This document shows positions 1 to 7,223 of a stretch of 64,000 bases of DNA, one piece after another; the stretch's first letter is position 1, and each line of letters opens with the position of its first letter. A program made the position numbers and the translations under genes. The notes under the pieces are model-generated. The model was not told the origin of the DNA, made no database searches, and was given only the letters and a program-made list of their open reading frames with translations. The stretch is from WTJH01 sp049889695 (lineage in GTDB: Bacteria; Bacteroidota; Bacteroidia; Flavobacteriales; Flavobacteriaceae): NCBI GenBank assembly GCA_049889695.1, contig JBMHCX010000016.1, positions 1-64,000 of the forward strand, given 5' to 3'.

Positions 1-26
1 AAAATGTGAGAAAAAGGATGAAAATA

Positions 27-112
27 ACTTCTGTTAAATCTAACAGAAGTTGTTAGTACCTAAATCACGAACTTAGTACCCAAGAGGTACTAAATAGTAC
101 CCACGGGTACTA
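27..112. repeat. Arm-type repeats of a left-hand neighbouring unit
   Basis: A 10-bp-stem dyad (ACTTCTGTTA, loop AATC, TAACAGAAGT, 27-50) is followed by five copies of a heptamer in both orientations: TAGTACC at 54, 74 and 95, and GGTACTA at 86 and 106. An AT-rich stretch then leads to the tRNA-end-like core at 163. The layout (dyad, inverted heptamers, AT-rich spacer, core) is the same as at 2834-2962 but with different sequence. I infer binding sites of a site-specific recombinase belonging to another unit whose body lies left of the window. Confidence 0.55.
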
Positions 113-162
113 GTAATATATTTTTATATATTGTATATCAATAATTTATAAATAGTTATGAG

Positions 163-220
163 TACAGGTGGGACCACCTTTAAACCCTCTAAGTCCTTGA
201 CTGTGAGGGTTTTTGTTTTT
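163..220 (+). repeat. Direct repeat A: tRNA-3'-end-like core plus terminator
   Basis: TACAGGTGGGACCACC (163-178) followed by a hairpin and T-runs; it matches the repeat at 2962-3019 at 51 of 58 positions. TGGGACC-A-CC reads like the 3' acceptor strand, discriminator and start of CCA of a tRNA, preceded by ACAGG as a T-stem 3' strand, but the rest of a tRNA is absent. The inner 14 bases AGGTGG-GA-CCACCT are a near-perfect dyad, as expected of a tyrosine-recombinase crossover core. Interpreted as an attachment site. Confidence 0.6.
182..215 (+). terminator. Rho-independent terminator in repeat A
   Basis: AAACCCTC/GAGGGTTT outer stem and AGTC/GACT inner stem with two mismatched pairs between them, followed by TTTTTG. 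It resembles terminators placed directly after tRNA genes. Confidence 0.6.
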
Positions 221-233
221 GATGACTTTAAGT

Positions 234-330
234 GTGTACCATTTTGTGTACCACATATATCTATTCTGTTGACTAAGATTGTAGTACAATGTGTACCATT
301 TTATACAAAAATGTGTATCTGCTGATACAC
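234..330. repeat. Left inner arm repeats of the 2.8-kb unit
   Basis: GTGTACC occurs at 234, 246 and 291, followed by the dyad GTGTATCTGCTGATACAC (313-330; 7-bp stem, 4-nt loop). The same elements appear in inverse orientation and order at 2834-2910, so the unit carries inverted ends inside its direct-repeat cores. This is the arrangement of recombinase arm sites in attL/attR; the function is inferred. Confidence 0.6.
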
Positions 331-376
331 AATTTGATTCAACTCATTTTAACTTAAGCTTCCCGTTTTAATTCGT

Positions 377-1285
377 TTAAGATGTTTTTCTATATTCCTT
401 GGGAGATAAACCCGTTTTTAGTTTAAATAGTTTAGAAAAGTGTTGAGGATATTCAAACCCCAAAGTGTAAGCAACTTCACTAATACTATTATTTGTGCTC
501 ATTAATAAATTTTTTGCCTTATTAATTATATGAGATTGAAGGTGAGATTTTGCACTTTCACCAGTTTCTTTCTTCAATAATTCACTTAGATAATGACTTG
601 ATATACCCATTTTTTCCCCTAATTCCTTTACTGAAGGAATTCCACTTTCAAGTATTTCATTCGAATCAAAAGTATTATGAAGCAGTTTTTCAAAGCGTAC
701 TAAAACATCTTGATTTATGTTTTTACGAGTATAGAATTGACGATCGTAATAACGTTGAGCGTACTTTAATAACATTGATATAGAACCGATAATAATTTCT
801 TGTGTATGAGAGTCTATACTACGATCATATTCCTCTGCTATTTTATCAAGTAGCGAATAGATATGGTTTCGCTCTTCTTCACTGAGGTGGAGTGCCTCAC
901 TAGAAACATATTTAAAAAAGGGATACTTAGATATTTCATTTATAAGATCAGATCGTTGAATCAAATCTGGATGAAAAAGAAGAATATATCCTTTTGCATT
1001 TTCAACCCTTTCGTTTTCATTCATCTGTATTGTTTGTCCGGGTTGAGTGAAAATCATAGTTCCTTCGGAAAAGTCATATTGGTTTCTTCCGTATAAGAAT
1101 GAGCCCGTTAAATTTTCCTTTAATGATATTTGATAGAAATCGAGGATATAAGTAACATTCCCGTAATCAAAATTAACCACATCATTTGTAATGGGTATTA
1201 TAGAGACCATAGGGTGTTTAGGTTTTTTGATTCCCAACATTTTATGCACCTCTTCTATGGTGCTTATACGAACAAAGTTTTTCAT
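377..1285 (-). CDS. AraC-family transcriptional regulator
   Basis: This 302-aa protein has an N-terminal cupin-like sensing part (residues 1 to about 170) and a C-terminal double helix-turn-helix (about 200-300). The latter shows the AraC signature: SISEVAYTLGFEYPQHFSKL, then a conserved F-K-x-x-x-G-x-S-P-x-E-Y-R end. Such proteins bind promoter DNA in response to a small ligand or stress. It is the last gene of a three-gene minus-strand set (hydrolase, SRPBCC protein, regulator; gaps of about 10 bases), so it probably controls this small operon or nearby targets. It lies within the att-flanked unit. The ligand cannot be told from sequence. Confidence 0.9.
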   Translation of the reverse strand: MKNFVRISTIEEVHKMLGIKKPKHPMVSIIPITNDVVNFDYGNVTYILDFYQISLKENLTGSFLYGRNQYDFSEGTMIFTQPGQTIQMNENERVENAKGYILLFHPDLIQRSDLINEISKYPFFKYVSSEALHLSEEERNHIYSLLDKIAEEYDRSIDSHTQEIIIGSISMLLKYAQRYYDRQFYTRKNINQDVLVRFEKLLHNTFDSNEILESGIPSVKELGEKMGISSHYLSELLKKETGESAKSHLQSHIINKAKNLLMSTNNSISEVAYTLGFEYPQHFSKLFKLKTGLSPKEYRKTS

Positions 1286-1295
1286 TTCAAGTAAA

Positions 1296-1793
1296 CTAAT
1301 ATAAAGATTCTACCCTAATTTTGATGTCTTTATTCAATCTATCGTAGGCTTTTTGGACTGGTTCTGAACTCCAAAATGGGACAAAGACTCCATGGTAATC
1401 TTCATGGATTGTTAGCACTGTTTCCCCCTTTTTCTCCTCTAAGATATATTTATGGTCAAAAGTAATTATCCCAAACTGCCCTCCACCTTGATTTAATAAA
1501 GAGAAAGGGGTAATCTTCTTAACTTTACTCGGAATATCATAAAACCTTCCTTCTTCTTGAGTAAATCGATATTTGACTAGACTTCCTTCTTTGATATCTC
1601 CCTCGAGCAAGTTCATTACACTATTCCATTCACTGTATTGTGAAGTATTAGTAATTACTTCCCAAACTTGATTTGGTGTAGCCTTGATACTTATTGTACT
1701 ATGGACTGACCTTTTTCCAATAAGTAATAAAAAACAAATCAATCCTATGAATATATAGATGCCAATCATCCACTTTGAAGTCAGGTATTCCAT
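1296..1793 (-). CDS. Membrane-anchored SRPBCC-domain protein
   Basis: The 165-aa protein has one N-terminal membrane helix (about residues 9-25, WMIGIYIFIGLICFLLLIG). A START/SRPBCC-type domain follows, beginning with the typical S-I-x-A-x-P-x-x-V-W-x-V-I-T-x-x-x-x-Y-x-x-W-N segment. The fold forms a deep hydrophobic pocket used for lipid, polyketide or hydrophobic ligand binding. It sits between the hydrolase and the AraC regulator with 10-12-base gaps and is surely co-transcribed. The ligand is unknown. I infer an envelope-facing or inner-membrane lipid-handling role with the neighbouring hydrolase. Confidence 0.8.
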   Translation of the reverse strand: MEYLTSKWMIGIYIFIGLICFLLLIGKRSVHSTISIKATPNQVWEVITNTSQYSEWNSVMNLLEGDIKEGSLVKYRFTQEEGRFYDIPSKVKKITPFSLLNQGGGQFGIITFDHKYILEEKKGETVLTIHEDYHGVFVPFWSSEPVQKAYDRLNKDIKIRVESLY

Positions 1794-1805
1794 TTTTTTT
1801 GAATT

Positions 1806-2684
1806 TTAAGCGTACTTATTAAACCAGTTAAGAATGCCATCAGGATTATGTCCTAACCAATCATAAGCTGCACCTCGCTTTTTGTCAAGATCTAACCACA
1901 TCATTTCCTTTTCTGTATCTATAGTATTGTATAATTCTTTCACCATATCCATGTTAGTCATGGGATCATTCTGATTTTGAATAACCATTACAGGAACATT
2001 GACTTCCATTATGTAGGGGAGAAAAGAATCTCCTGTTAGATCAACGTTTCTTTGCTTGTTTACCTTGTTTCCAGCCTTAATCATAAAATTGGGCAAACCC
2101 ATAGATTCAACAAAATAATCATAGGTTAAAGGCTGTACGGCAATCATTGAAGTAATATTCTTAAAAGACTTGAAATCTTCTTCTAATCCATAGGCAAAAA
2201 AAGTAGACGCTGAACCCATACAAATGCTTAATAAGCCTATAGAAGCTGTGTTGTAATCTGAATGGTTAGAAATAAAATTGACAGCACCCCACACATCATT
2301 CCTTTCCTCTAAACCCCAAGTAATCCAATCATTTGATTTCGAAACACTTTCACCATGATTTCTAAAATCATACATCAATACAGTATACCCAGCGTCATTT
2401 AAATATTTCGCTTGATTTAGAAATTTGATGTCAGTGCTCCAGAGCGATTTTGAAATAAAATTTTTGCCTTCTACAGTATATCCACAACGAGAACATTGAA
2501 CTCCAAAATGAGACTGAATAATTACTTTATCGTTACTTCCTCTGATAATCCATCCGAACAGTTCTTCTCCATCTTTCGCTTTGAAAGAAACATTTTCATA
2601 ATCGAGTCCATAATTCTCTGGACTATCAAACACGGGTGATTTACCGGGCTTGATCATTAAATCTGAAATAGCTTTACCAATCAT
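1806..2684 (-). CDS. Alpha/beta hydrolase with Cys nucleophile elbow
   Basis: The 292-aa alpha/beta-hydrolase has strand-loop features such as YTVLMYDFRNHGES (about 100-112). The nucleophile elbow reads S-I-C-M-G, placing Cys155 where most esterases have Ser. Asp240 (in QNQNDP) and His279 (in LGHNPDG) complete a likely triad. A Cys nucleophile is known from dienelactone hydrolases, but overall the sequence looks more like the large-headed serine-hydrolase type with an N-terminal extension. First gene of the three-gene cassette; its upstream region runs into the right arm repeats of the unit. The substrate is unknown. Confidence 0.8.
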   Translation of the reverse strand: MIGKAISDLMIKPGKSPVFDSPENYGLDYENVSFKAKDGEELFGWIIRGSNDKVIIQSHFGVQCSRCGYTVEGKNFISKSLWSTDIKFLNQAKYLNDAGYTVLMYDFRNHGESVSKSNDWITWGLEERNDVWGAVNFISNHSDYNTASIGLLSICMGSASTFFAYGLEEDFKSFKNITSMIAVQPLTYDYFVESMGLPNFMIKAGNKVNKQRNVDLTGDSFLPYIMEVNVPVMVIQNQNDPMTNMDMVKELYNTIDTEKEMMWLDLDKKRGAAYDWLGHNPDGILNWFNKYA

Positions 2685-2833
2685 AATTATAAATTTTGTT
2701 CAAAATTCATTATCAGATCCTGTTTAGAATTAAACAAAACGAAGAATTGTGTATACAAAATTGAGTTAGATTAAAATCAATTAATTCAAAATGAAGTCCA
2801 AACCGGACTCTAACCAACCTAAAGTTAAAAATA

Positions 2834-2910
2834 GTGTATCAGCAGATACACATTTTGATGGTACACAGAGGTGTACCACGTACAGAGATATATGGTACAC
2901 AATGTGTACC
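2834..2910. repeat. Right inner arm repeats of the 2.8-kb unit
   Basis: The dyad GTGTATCAGCAGATACAC (2834-2851) is the exact reverse complement of the one at 313-330. It is followed by GGTACAC at 2860 and 2894 and GTGTACC at 2871 and 2904. Arm and core (2962) have the same order as in the left arm read on the other strand. Short open frames across this stretch are only translations of the repeats. Confidence 0.6.
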
Positions 2911-2961
2911 ACTAAACTATATAAACAGTTGATTAACAGTATATTAAGGGGTTGGTTCTGG

Positions 2962-3019
2962 TACAGGTGGGACCACCAACAAACCCTCATAGTCCGTGAC
3001 TATGAGGGTTTTTGTTTTT
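2962..3019 (+). repeat. Direct repeat B: tRNA-3'-end-like core plus terminator
   Basis: Second copy of TACAGGTGGGACCACC with the following hairpin. It is preceded by GGTTCTGGT, which resembles a degraded T-loop (GGTTCGAGY) of a tRNA. Same orientation as repeat A, offset 2799 bp. I infer the right boundary of the unit. Confidence 0.6.
2981..3014 (+). terminator. Strong rho-independent terminator in repeat B
   Basis: A perfect 14-bp stem (AAACCCTCATAGTC with GACTATGAGGGTTT), 3-nt loop CGT, then TTTTTG. It differs from the repeat A terminator mainly at the two paired positions that are mismatched there. Confidence 0.7.
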
Positions 3020-3030
3020 TGACTTATTTG

Positions 3031-3081
3031 TCCGAACCTTTTTCCGAACCTAAATCCATTCTAAACCTTTAATTCAGGTTT
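3031..3081. repeat. Possible arm repeats of a right-hand unit
   Basis: TCCGAACC occurs twice (3031-3038 and 3043-3050), followed by a weak dyad AAACCT-N7-AGGTTT (3063-3081). The order core - repeated motif ending in ACC - dyad mirrors 163-330 with different sequence. Weaker than the other arms; no matching right end was found. Confidence 0.35.
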
Positions 3082-3125
3082 TTGATTTCGAAACTTTATT
3101 ATGTTTATTCCACGAAAAAAATAAG

Positions 3126-3542
3126 ATGAACAAAAAACACCTCTATTTCATAGTTTTTGGAATTACGTTTTTAACATTCGGTTTGGTCCAAGATTACATC
3201 AGACCAAATTATGAAGGAGGGAATTTCCTCATAATTTATTTTCTTGGAGTAATTCCTAACTTCCTTCCAGCTATTGGTCTACCAAGTATGTTTTATGTAA
3301 CCATTCCAGAGATTTTTAAACCTAATTCATCTATTTACAGAAATAGATTAAAGTGGTCAATAATCATTTCTATGATTGGTCTAATTGGAAATGAGTTCCT
3401 AACAATTTACACCCCAGGGAGAGGAGTTTTTGATTGGAACGATATCTTGTGGACATTCATCGGAGGGATGCTTTTTTTTTTTTGCACAAGAAAATTCAAA
3501 GCGCGGCACTTTAAAAGAGATCCTAACCCCTTTATTCCATAA
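3126..3542 (+). CDS. Small four-helix membrane protein, unknown function
   Basis: The 138-aa protein has about four hydrophobic segments (residues 7-23, 33-52, 75-92, 109-122) and a basic tail. The segment with FDWNDILWTFIGG recalls the last helix of VanZ-like proteins, but I do not claim that family. It is AT-rich like the accessory region to its left and lies just right of repeat B, so it may be cargo of a further unit. A run of 12 T (3472-3483) sits inside the last helix codons; slippage or a sequencing error there would change the last 19 residues or so. Its end overlaps the convergent galactanase gene by 11 bases. Confidence 0.55.
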   Translation: MNKKHLYFIVFGITFLTFGLVQDYIRPNYEGGNFLIIYFLGVIPNFLPAIGLPSMFYVTIPEIFKPNSSIYRNRLKWSIIISMIGLIGNEFLTIYTPGRGVFDWNDILWTFIGGMLFFFCTRKFKARHFKRDPNPFIP

Positions 3543-4644
3543 ACTCTATCCCCTTAATGGCCTGATTGTTGAAATCGAATAAGGTTGCATTTTCCCAATG
3601 CGACCCGGTTCCCCACAAGGTATTACAGGGTGTAGAAACCCATGCAGGCTCCCAATAAATTAGTCCGCTTCCCCCTCCGGCAATAATTTTGCTTTTTAGT
3701 CGAATGAGGTAATCGTACTGCCCTTGGATGCTAGCGGGGTACCCCTCTATTAAGGAAGATTCATCCAGTATATTATTGGCCTCATCGATATTTTCGAGCA
3801 CGTATGGATAGGCTGTTTCCACCACCATTAATTTTTTTTGGGAGGTCTCTATTAAAAATTTTAGCGGCCGATCTATATTTTCTAGGGTATAGGTCGACCA
3901 TTTCGGATAATACGAAAGCCCGATCCAGTCGTAATCGATGATTCCATTTTCGGAAGCCTCAGAAAACCACCACAATGCATTTTCGGGTTGTGCAATATGC
4001 AGCATCACTTCAATTTCCCGATTGAGGTCTCTAATGGCCGAAATTCCTCGATTGATCAGATAGGCATTCCTTTCCCAATCGATCTGTTCGCTGTGATGAT
4101 CTTCTTCCTGCAAAATCATGATATTTATCTCATTGCCGACCTGTACGATATCTGGGGTTAAATTTTCTTGGATCAGGTCTCTCAAAACAGCTTGAGTATA
4201 GTCATATAAAAGATCACCTAGTTGAACACGATTTCCAATGGAGCCCAACCAGTCTCGAGGAATAATTTGTTTTTTTGGGTCTGCCCATGTATCGGAATAA
4301 TGAAAATCTAATAATACCTTTAAGTTTAACGCTTTGGCGCGGCGTATAGTCTTTTTTACGTCTCGAAGCGTGGAGTAGTCTGTCCAATCTGGGCCATTCC
4401 AAAGACGCACTCGTACAATTTCAGCTCCTGCATCTTTAAATATTTGGAAGGGGTCTTGCTCTATGTTTTGTAAGTTGCGATAGATAGCTCCACAATCTTC
4501 CATTTCATTTACATAAGACAGGTCTGCTCCATCCATAAAAGAAGGAACCTCCATACTTGTGGGGGTCGGTTCATTTCTTTCAGTTGATCCACTGCACGAA
4601 TAGAAGAGTAGTAATAGAGCTGAAATCAGTTTATTCATGTACAT
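3532..4644 (-). CDS. GH53 arabinogalactan endo-beta-1,4-galactanase, lipoprotein
   Basis: The 370-aa protein has a lipoprotein signal peptide (lipobox around LLFYSC, Cys17), so it is probably attached to a membrane, perhaps surface-exposed. The GH53 TIM barrel starts at GADLSYV (about 39). Visible motifs are VRVRLWNGP, LDFHYSDTWADP, the acid/base in VGNEIN (Glu172) and the nucleophile in VVETAYP (Glu276). It cleaves beta-1,4-galactan side chains of pectin. No SusC/SusD pair lies beside it, so it is not part of a visible polysaccharide utilisation locus. The start could be the Met at residue 3 instead. Confidence 0.92.
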   Translation of the reverse strand: MYMNKLISALLLLFYSCSGSTERNEPTPTSMEVPSFMDGADLSYVNEMEDCGAIYRNLQNIEQDPFQIFKDAGAEIVRVRLWNGPDWTDYSTLRDVKKTIRRAKALNLKVLLDFHYSDTWADPKKQIIPRDWLGSIGNRVQLGDLLYDYTQAVLRDLIQENLTPDIVQVGNEINIMILQEEDHHSEQIDWERNAYLINRGISAIRDLNREIEVMLHIAQPENALWWFSEASENGIIDYDWIGLSYYPKWSTYTLENIDRPLKFLIETSQKKLMVVETAYPYVLENIDEANNILDESSLIEGYPASIQGQYDYLIRLKSKIIAGGGSGLIYWEPAWVSTPCNTLWGTGSHWENATLFDFNNQAIKGIEFME

Positions 4645-4708
4645 AAAAGTAATTAAAAGGGGGGAGATTACCCTAGCTTCTTTTTAGGGGAAATGAACAA
4701 TAATTGTA

Positions 4709-5359
4709 TTAAGCTGAGGCTATTTTTTTAATGCTTAACGGATACAATTGGTCAAATCTCTCAACGACAGAAGGTGTTTCACCTTTCCTGATCGCAATTC
4801 GTAAAACACAATTCAGCGTTAAATCTTGTTGGAGAATAATGAGCTTTTTTTCTTTTACGATTTGCATCACTTTGTTCATTAAATCATAGCCAAAAGTCAG
4901 TTCGTAATAATCATCAATGGTTCGTTCGACTATGGTGGCGCCTTCTAAAGTATATTGTGCCGAGGTTTTATAGGCTTGGATCAGACCACCCACGCCAAGT
5001 TTTGTTCCTCCAAAATAACGGACAGAGACCACTAGTATATTGCTCAAGCCGAAAGCTTGAATTTGTCCATAAATGGGCATGCCAGCAGAATTGTTGGGTT
5101 CTCCATCGTCACTGCTACGAAAGCGTGTTTTTTCTTCACCCATTTGCCAAGCAAAGCAAAAGTGTCCGGCGGTCGGGTGTTGCTTCCTCAATTCGGATAA
5201 ATGAAACTTTACCTCTTCCTCGCTTTTAACAGGAAAGGCATAGCCGTAAAACTTACTCCCCTTTTCTTTATAGAGGCTCTCCTCTGTGGGACTTTCAATG
5301 CATCTGTATGTATCCTTCACTGGGGAGTGATTTTCATCTTTTTGTCTGAAATTAATCAA
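4709..5359 (-). CDS. YigZ/IMPACT-family protein (UPF0029)
   Basis: The 216-aa protein has the N-terminal Impact domain (about 30-135) with the hallmark SSDDGEPNNSAGMPI and the segment VVSVRYFGGTKLGVGGLI. A C-terminal DUF1949-like part is present. The family fold resembles ribosomal-protein-S5-domain-2 proteins and is linked in eukaryotes to Gcn2 regulation; its role in bacteria is not settled. About 15 residues precede the usual family start; a GTG at VKDTYR is an alternative start. Single-gene unit between the galactanase and a divergent gene. Confidence 0.88.
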   Translation of the reverse strand: MINFRQKDENHSPVKDTYRCIESPTEESLYKEKGSKFYGYAFPVKSEEEVKFHLSELRKQHPTAGHFCFAWQMGEEKTRFRSSDDGEPNNSAGMPIYGQIQAFGLSNILVVSVRYFGGTKLGVGGLIQAYKTSAQYTLEGATIVERTIDDYYELTFGYDLMNKVMQIVKEKKLIILQQDLTLNCVLRIAIRKGETPSVVERFDQLYPLSIKKIASA

Positions 5360-5468
5360 AACTTAACCATTCCTAAAGCTCTTTTCATTTTTCCTTAGCC
5401 CCGACTTTTACTTCTGTAACAATCGATTGGAAATAGAGTCTTTTAAATGAACCCTAAAAACTTTTATC

Positions 5469-6080
5469 ATGAATAAAATAATTGCCATTAGCCTGCTGAC
5501 TTTTGTCTTTACGTTTCACACCCAAGCCCAAAAGCGGGAGTACTCCTTTAAAGAGTCTTTCCAGTTGCAGCAACCGATAAGCCTAACCATATCATCTACT
5601 AACAGCGATATTGAAGTCATTGCTCATGAAAAGGAAGAGGTCATAATTTACTATTCCATCGTTCAGCAGGGGAAGCTATTGCAGCTTTCTAAGGCAGAAT
5701 TAGAACAAAAGGTGGCCGACCAGTGGAAGTTCAATCTGGATTCCAGCGCCCGAAAATTAAAGCTAGAAGTCTACAGTACTGTGAAAAGTGGCTTCATTGA
5801 ACCACAGCATAAAATTGACGTCCATTTTAAAGTTTGTGTCCCCAAAAGAACCACGACTGAATTAACTTCTTCAGACGGAGATATCAAAGTAAAGGGACTG
5901 AGTTTGGACCAAAAGTGCCATACGCACGATGGTAATATTCAACTGACGGACATCGCTGGAGATGTAGATGCGCTGAGTTCAGATGGCGATATATTTCTCA
6001 AAAATGTCGAGGGGTAAATTAAAAGCATCACTCACGACGGTCAGGTTATTGATCTGTCAGGCATGAAGCGTAATGATTAA
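5469..6080 (+). pseudogene. DUF4097-like secreted protein interrupted by a stop
   Basis: A signal peptide (1-20, ending TQAQ) leads into a protein with repeated short beta-rungs such as SSDGDIKVKG, HDGNIQLTDI and SSDGDIFLKN, typical of DUF4097/adhesin-like beta-helices. TAA at 6015-6017 stops the frame after residue 182. The same frame continues for 20 codons as IKSITHDGQVIDLSG..., another rung of the same repeat, to TAA at 6078-6080. A single base change of a Lys codon (AAA to TAA) would explain this. The first 182 codons are otherwise intact, so a shortened product may still be made. Function unknown. Confidence 0.6.
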
Positions 6081-6115
6081 AACAGCTCCTTGAGGCTGTC
6101 CCTTCAAAAAATAGG

Positions 6116-6508
6116 TCAACGCTGTTGAATACCGTTCACGGTATATGAAATTTCTCGGCCAGCTTTGTAGACTTTTGTTGCCTTGATTTCCCCGTCGGCG
6201 GAATAATAGGTAAAAGTGCCCTCAGCCATACCGTCTACATAGTTTTCTTCCCAACCGATTTGTCCGTTCCGATGGTACCACAGAGATTTTCCATGATTTT
6301 TCCCGGCTTTCATCCAGCGTTCAATTCGTTTTTCCCCGCTTTCGTAGTAATAGATCCAAAGCCCTTCTGCCAAGTCTTGTTTTAAGCGCCCTTCAGATTT
6401 GAGTTGCCCGTTGGCATAGTAGTCTTTTTGGTAGTCTTCTATCGGATTTTGGGCCATAACAGAACTCAGGCCGAGAAAAAAAACGAGTAAACGAAAAAGC
6501 CGATTCAT
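6116..6508 (-). CDS. Secreted MORN-repeat (YwqK-type) protein
   Basis: The 130-aa protein has a signal peptide (about 1-19, cleavage near VMAQ). Three to four MORN-like repeats follow, of the pattern Y-x-x-G-x-x-x-x-x-x-x-x-x-G-x-W/F-x-Y-Y (for example YYANGQLKSEGRLKQDLAEG and WYHRNGQIGWEENYVDGMAEG). Such repeats are common in Bacteroidota secreted proteins of unknown role; YwqK relatives are sometimes labelled antitoxins, but nothing here supports that. It is the last of three minus-strand genes for small exported proteins (6116-7821). Confidence 0.8.
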   Translation of the reverse strand: MNRLFRLLVFFLGLSSVMAQNPIEDYQKDYYANGQLKSEGRLKQDLAEGLWIYYYESGEKRIERWMKAGKNHGKSLWYHRNGQIGWEENYVDGMAEGTFTYYSADGEIKATKVYKAGREISYTVNGIQQR

Positions 6509-6551
6509 CTGTTAAGGATTATAGATTACAGGAGGGATAGTCATGAATTCC

Positions 6552-7223
6552 TTACAATTTAACATAAACTCCGATAACTCCGAACAACTGCTCTTCCGAA
6601 TTTTGCCCCATATCTTTTAATCGCAATTGAAATACACCCTGATAGCGGAGTTTGGCATTAACGAAGTGCCCTAGTCCTAGGGAAATTCGTTGTTCAAATT
6701 TCGTTTTTTGGTTGGCGACCAATGTTGAGAGGGATTCTATATTCCCTAAAAAGTAGGGCTCCCCAGGATCTACATTCATTCCATTGAGGGGGCTGTCGAA
6801 TCCTAAGCGATAGCGAATTCTAAAACGAGTTTCATCAGGAAAAAGCCGTTGTTCAAGCCCCAACCGATGAACGATACGTGGATTTCCGCCACTGGAAATC
6901 ACAAAATGCTGACTGAAACGAACTTCCGTTGTTTTTGCTGAATATCTACGACTCAAAACTCCAAGATTTAGTTTTTTTCCTACCCCGACTTTTAAGCTAG
7001 ACACATGAGAAATTTCAAAGAAATAATCCTGAAACTTGGCGTTCTCCGGATTTCTTTCGGCCCGATGACTCATACTGAGGTTAAAATCGTAGTTGGGATG
7101 GAGTGCTTTAGTCAAAAATATTTGGGGTTGAAGAAAAATATGTTCTCTTCCAGATTGGCTGTAGGCAAGTAGGGGGCCTAGCATACAAAAAAACAAGAAT
7201 CGTTTACAGAGTGAGGTGTTCAT
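6552..7223 (-). CDS. DUF2490-like outer membrane beta-strand protein
   Basis: The 223-aa protein has a signal peptide (about 1-22, ending AYSQ) and alternating amphipathic strands, ending in a C-terminal aromatic/leucine strand (FGVIGVYVKL) like outer-membrane barrels. The pattern fits DUF2490 proteins. It overlaps the upstream gene by 20 bases, implying translational coupling. Function unknown; it probably forms a small barrel with its exported neighbours. Confidence 0.65.
   Translation of the reverse strand: MNTSLCKRFLFFCMLGPLLAYSQSGREHIFLQPQIFLTKALHPNYDFNLSMSHRAERNPENAKFQDYFFEISHVSSLKVGVGKKLNLGVLSRRYSAKTTEVRFSQHFVISSGGNPRIVHRLGLEQRLFPDETRFRIRYRLGFDSPLNGMNVDPGEPYFLGNIESLSTLVANQKTKFEQRISLGLGHFVNAKLRYQGVFQLRLKDMGQNSEEQLFGVIGVYVKL

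Larger units (their letters stand above)
163..3019. mobile_element. Putative integrase-less att-flanked unit (about 2.8 kb)
   Basis: The unit is bounded by direct repeats with cores 2799 bp apart and has inverted arm repeats just inside each core. It contains only an AraC-type regulator, an SRPBCC protein and an alpha/beta hydrolase, all on the minus strand and AT-rich compared with the DNA beyond 3.5 kb. No integrase, transposase or relaxase is encoded, so if mobile it must be moved in trans. The flanking cores also carry foreign arm repeats on their outer sides, implying a tandem array of similar units. Alternatives are a decayed genomic island, or tRNA-end repeats left by repeated integration and deletion. 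Confidence 0.55.

Noticed and set aside
313..2851. 18-bp inverted dyads as terminal repeats of an IS or MITE
   Set aside because: No target-site duplication directly outside them and no transposase; the direct cores further out fit site-specific recombination better.
163..3019. Integron attC sites as explanation of the repeats
   Set aside because: No RYYYAAC/GTTRRRY pair bounding each gene, cargo is a three-gene operon with its own regulator, and the cores match a tRNA end plus terminator better.
2781..3072. Open frames on both strands across the right att region (about 69 and 93 codons)
   Set aside because: Their codons are the arm repeats, core and terminator; no domain, start context or neighbour supports translation.
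3532..4644. Polysaccharide utilisation locus around the GH53 enzyme
   Set aside because: No SusC/SusD pair, sensor or second glycosidase lies beside it.
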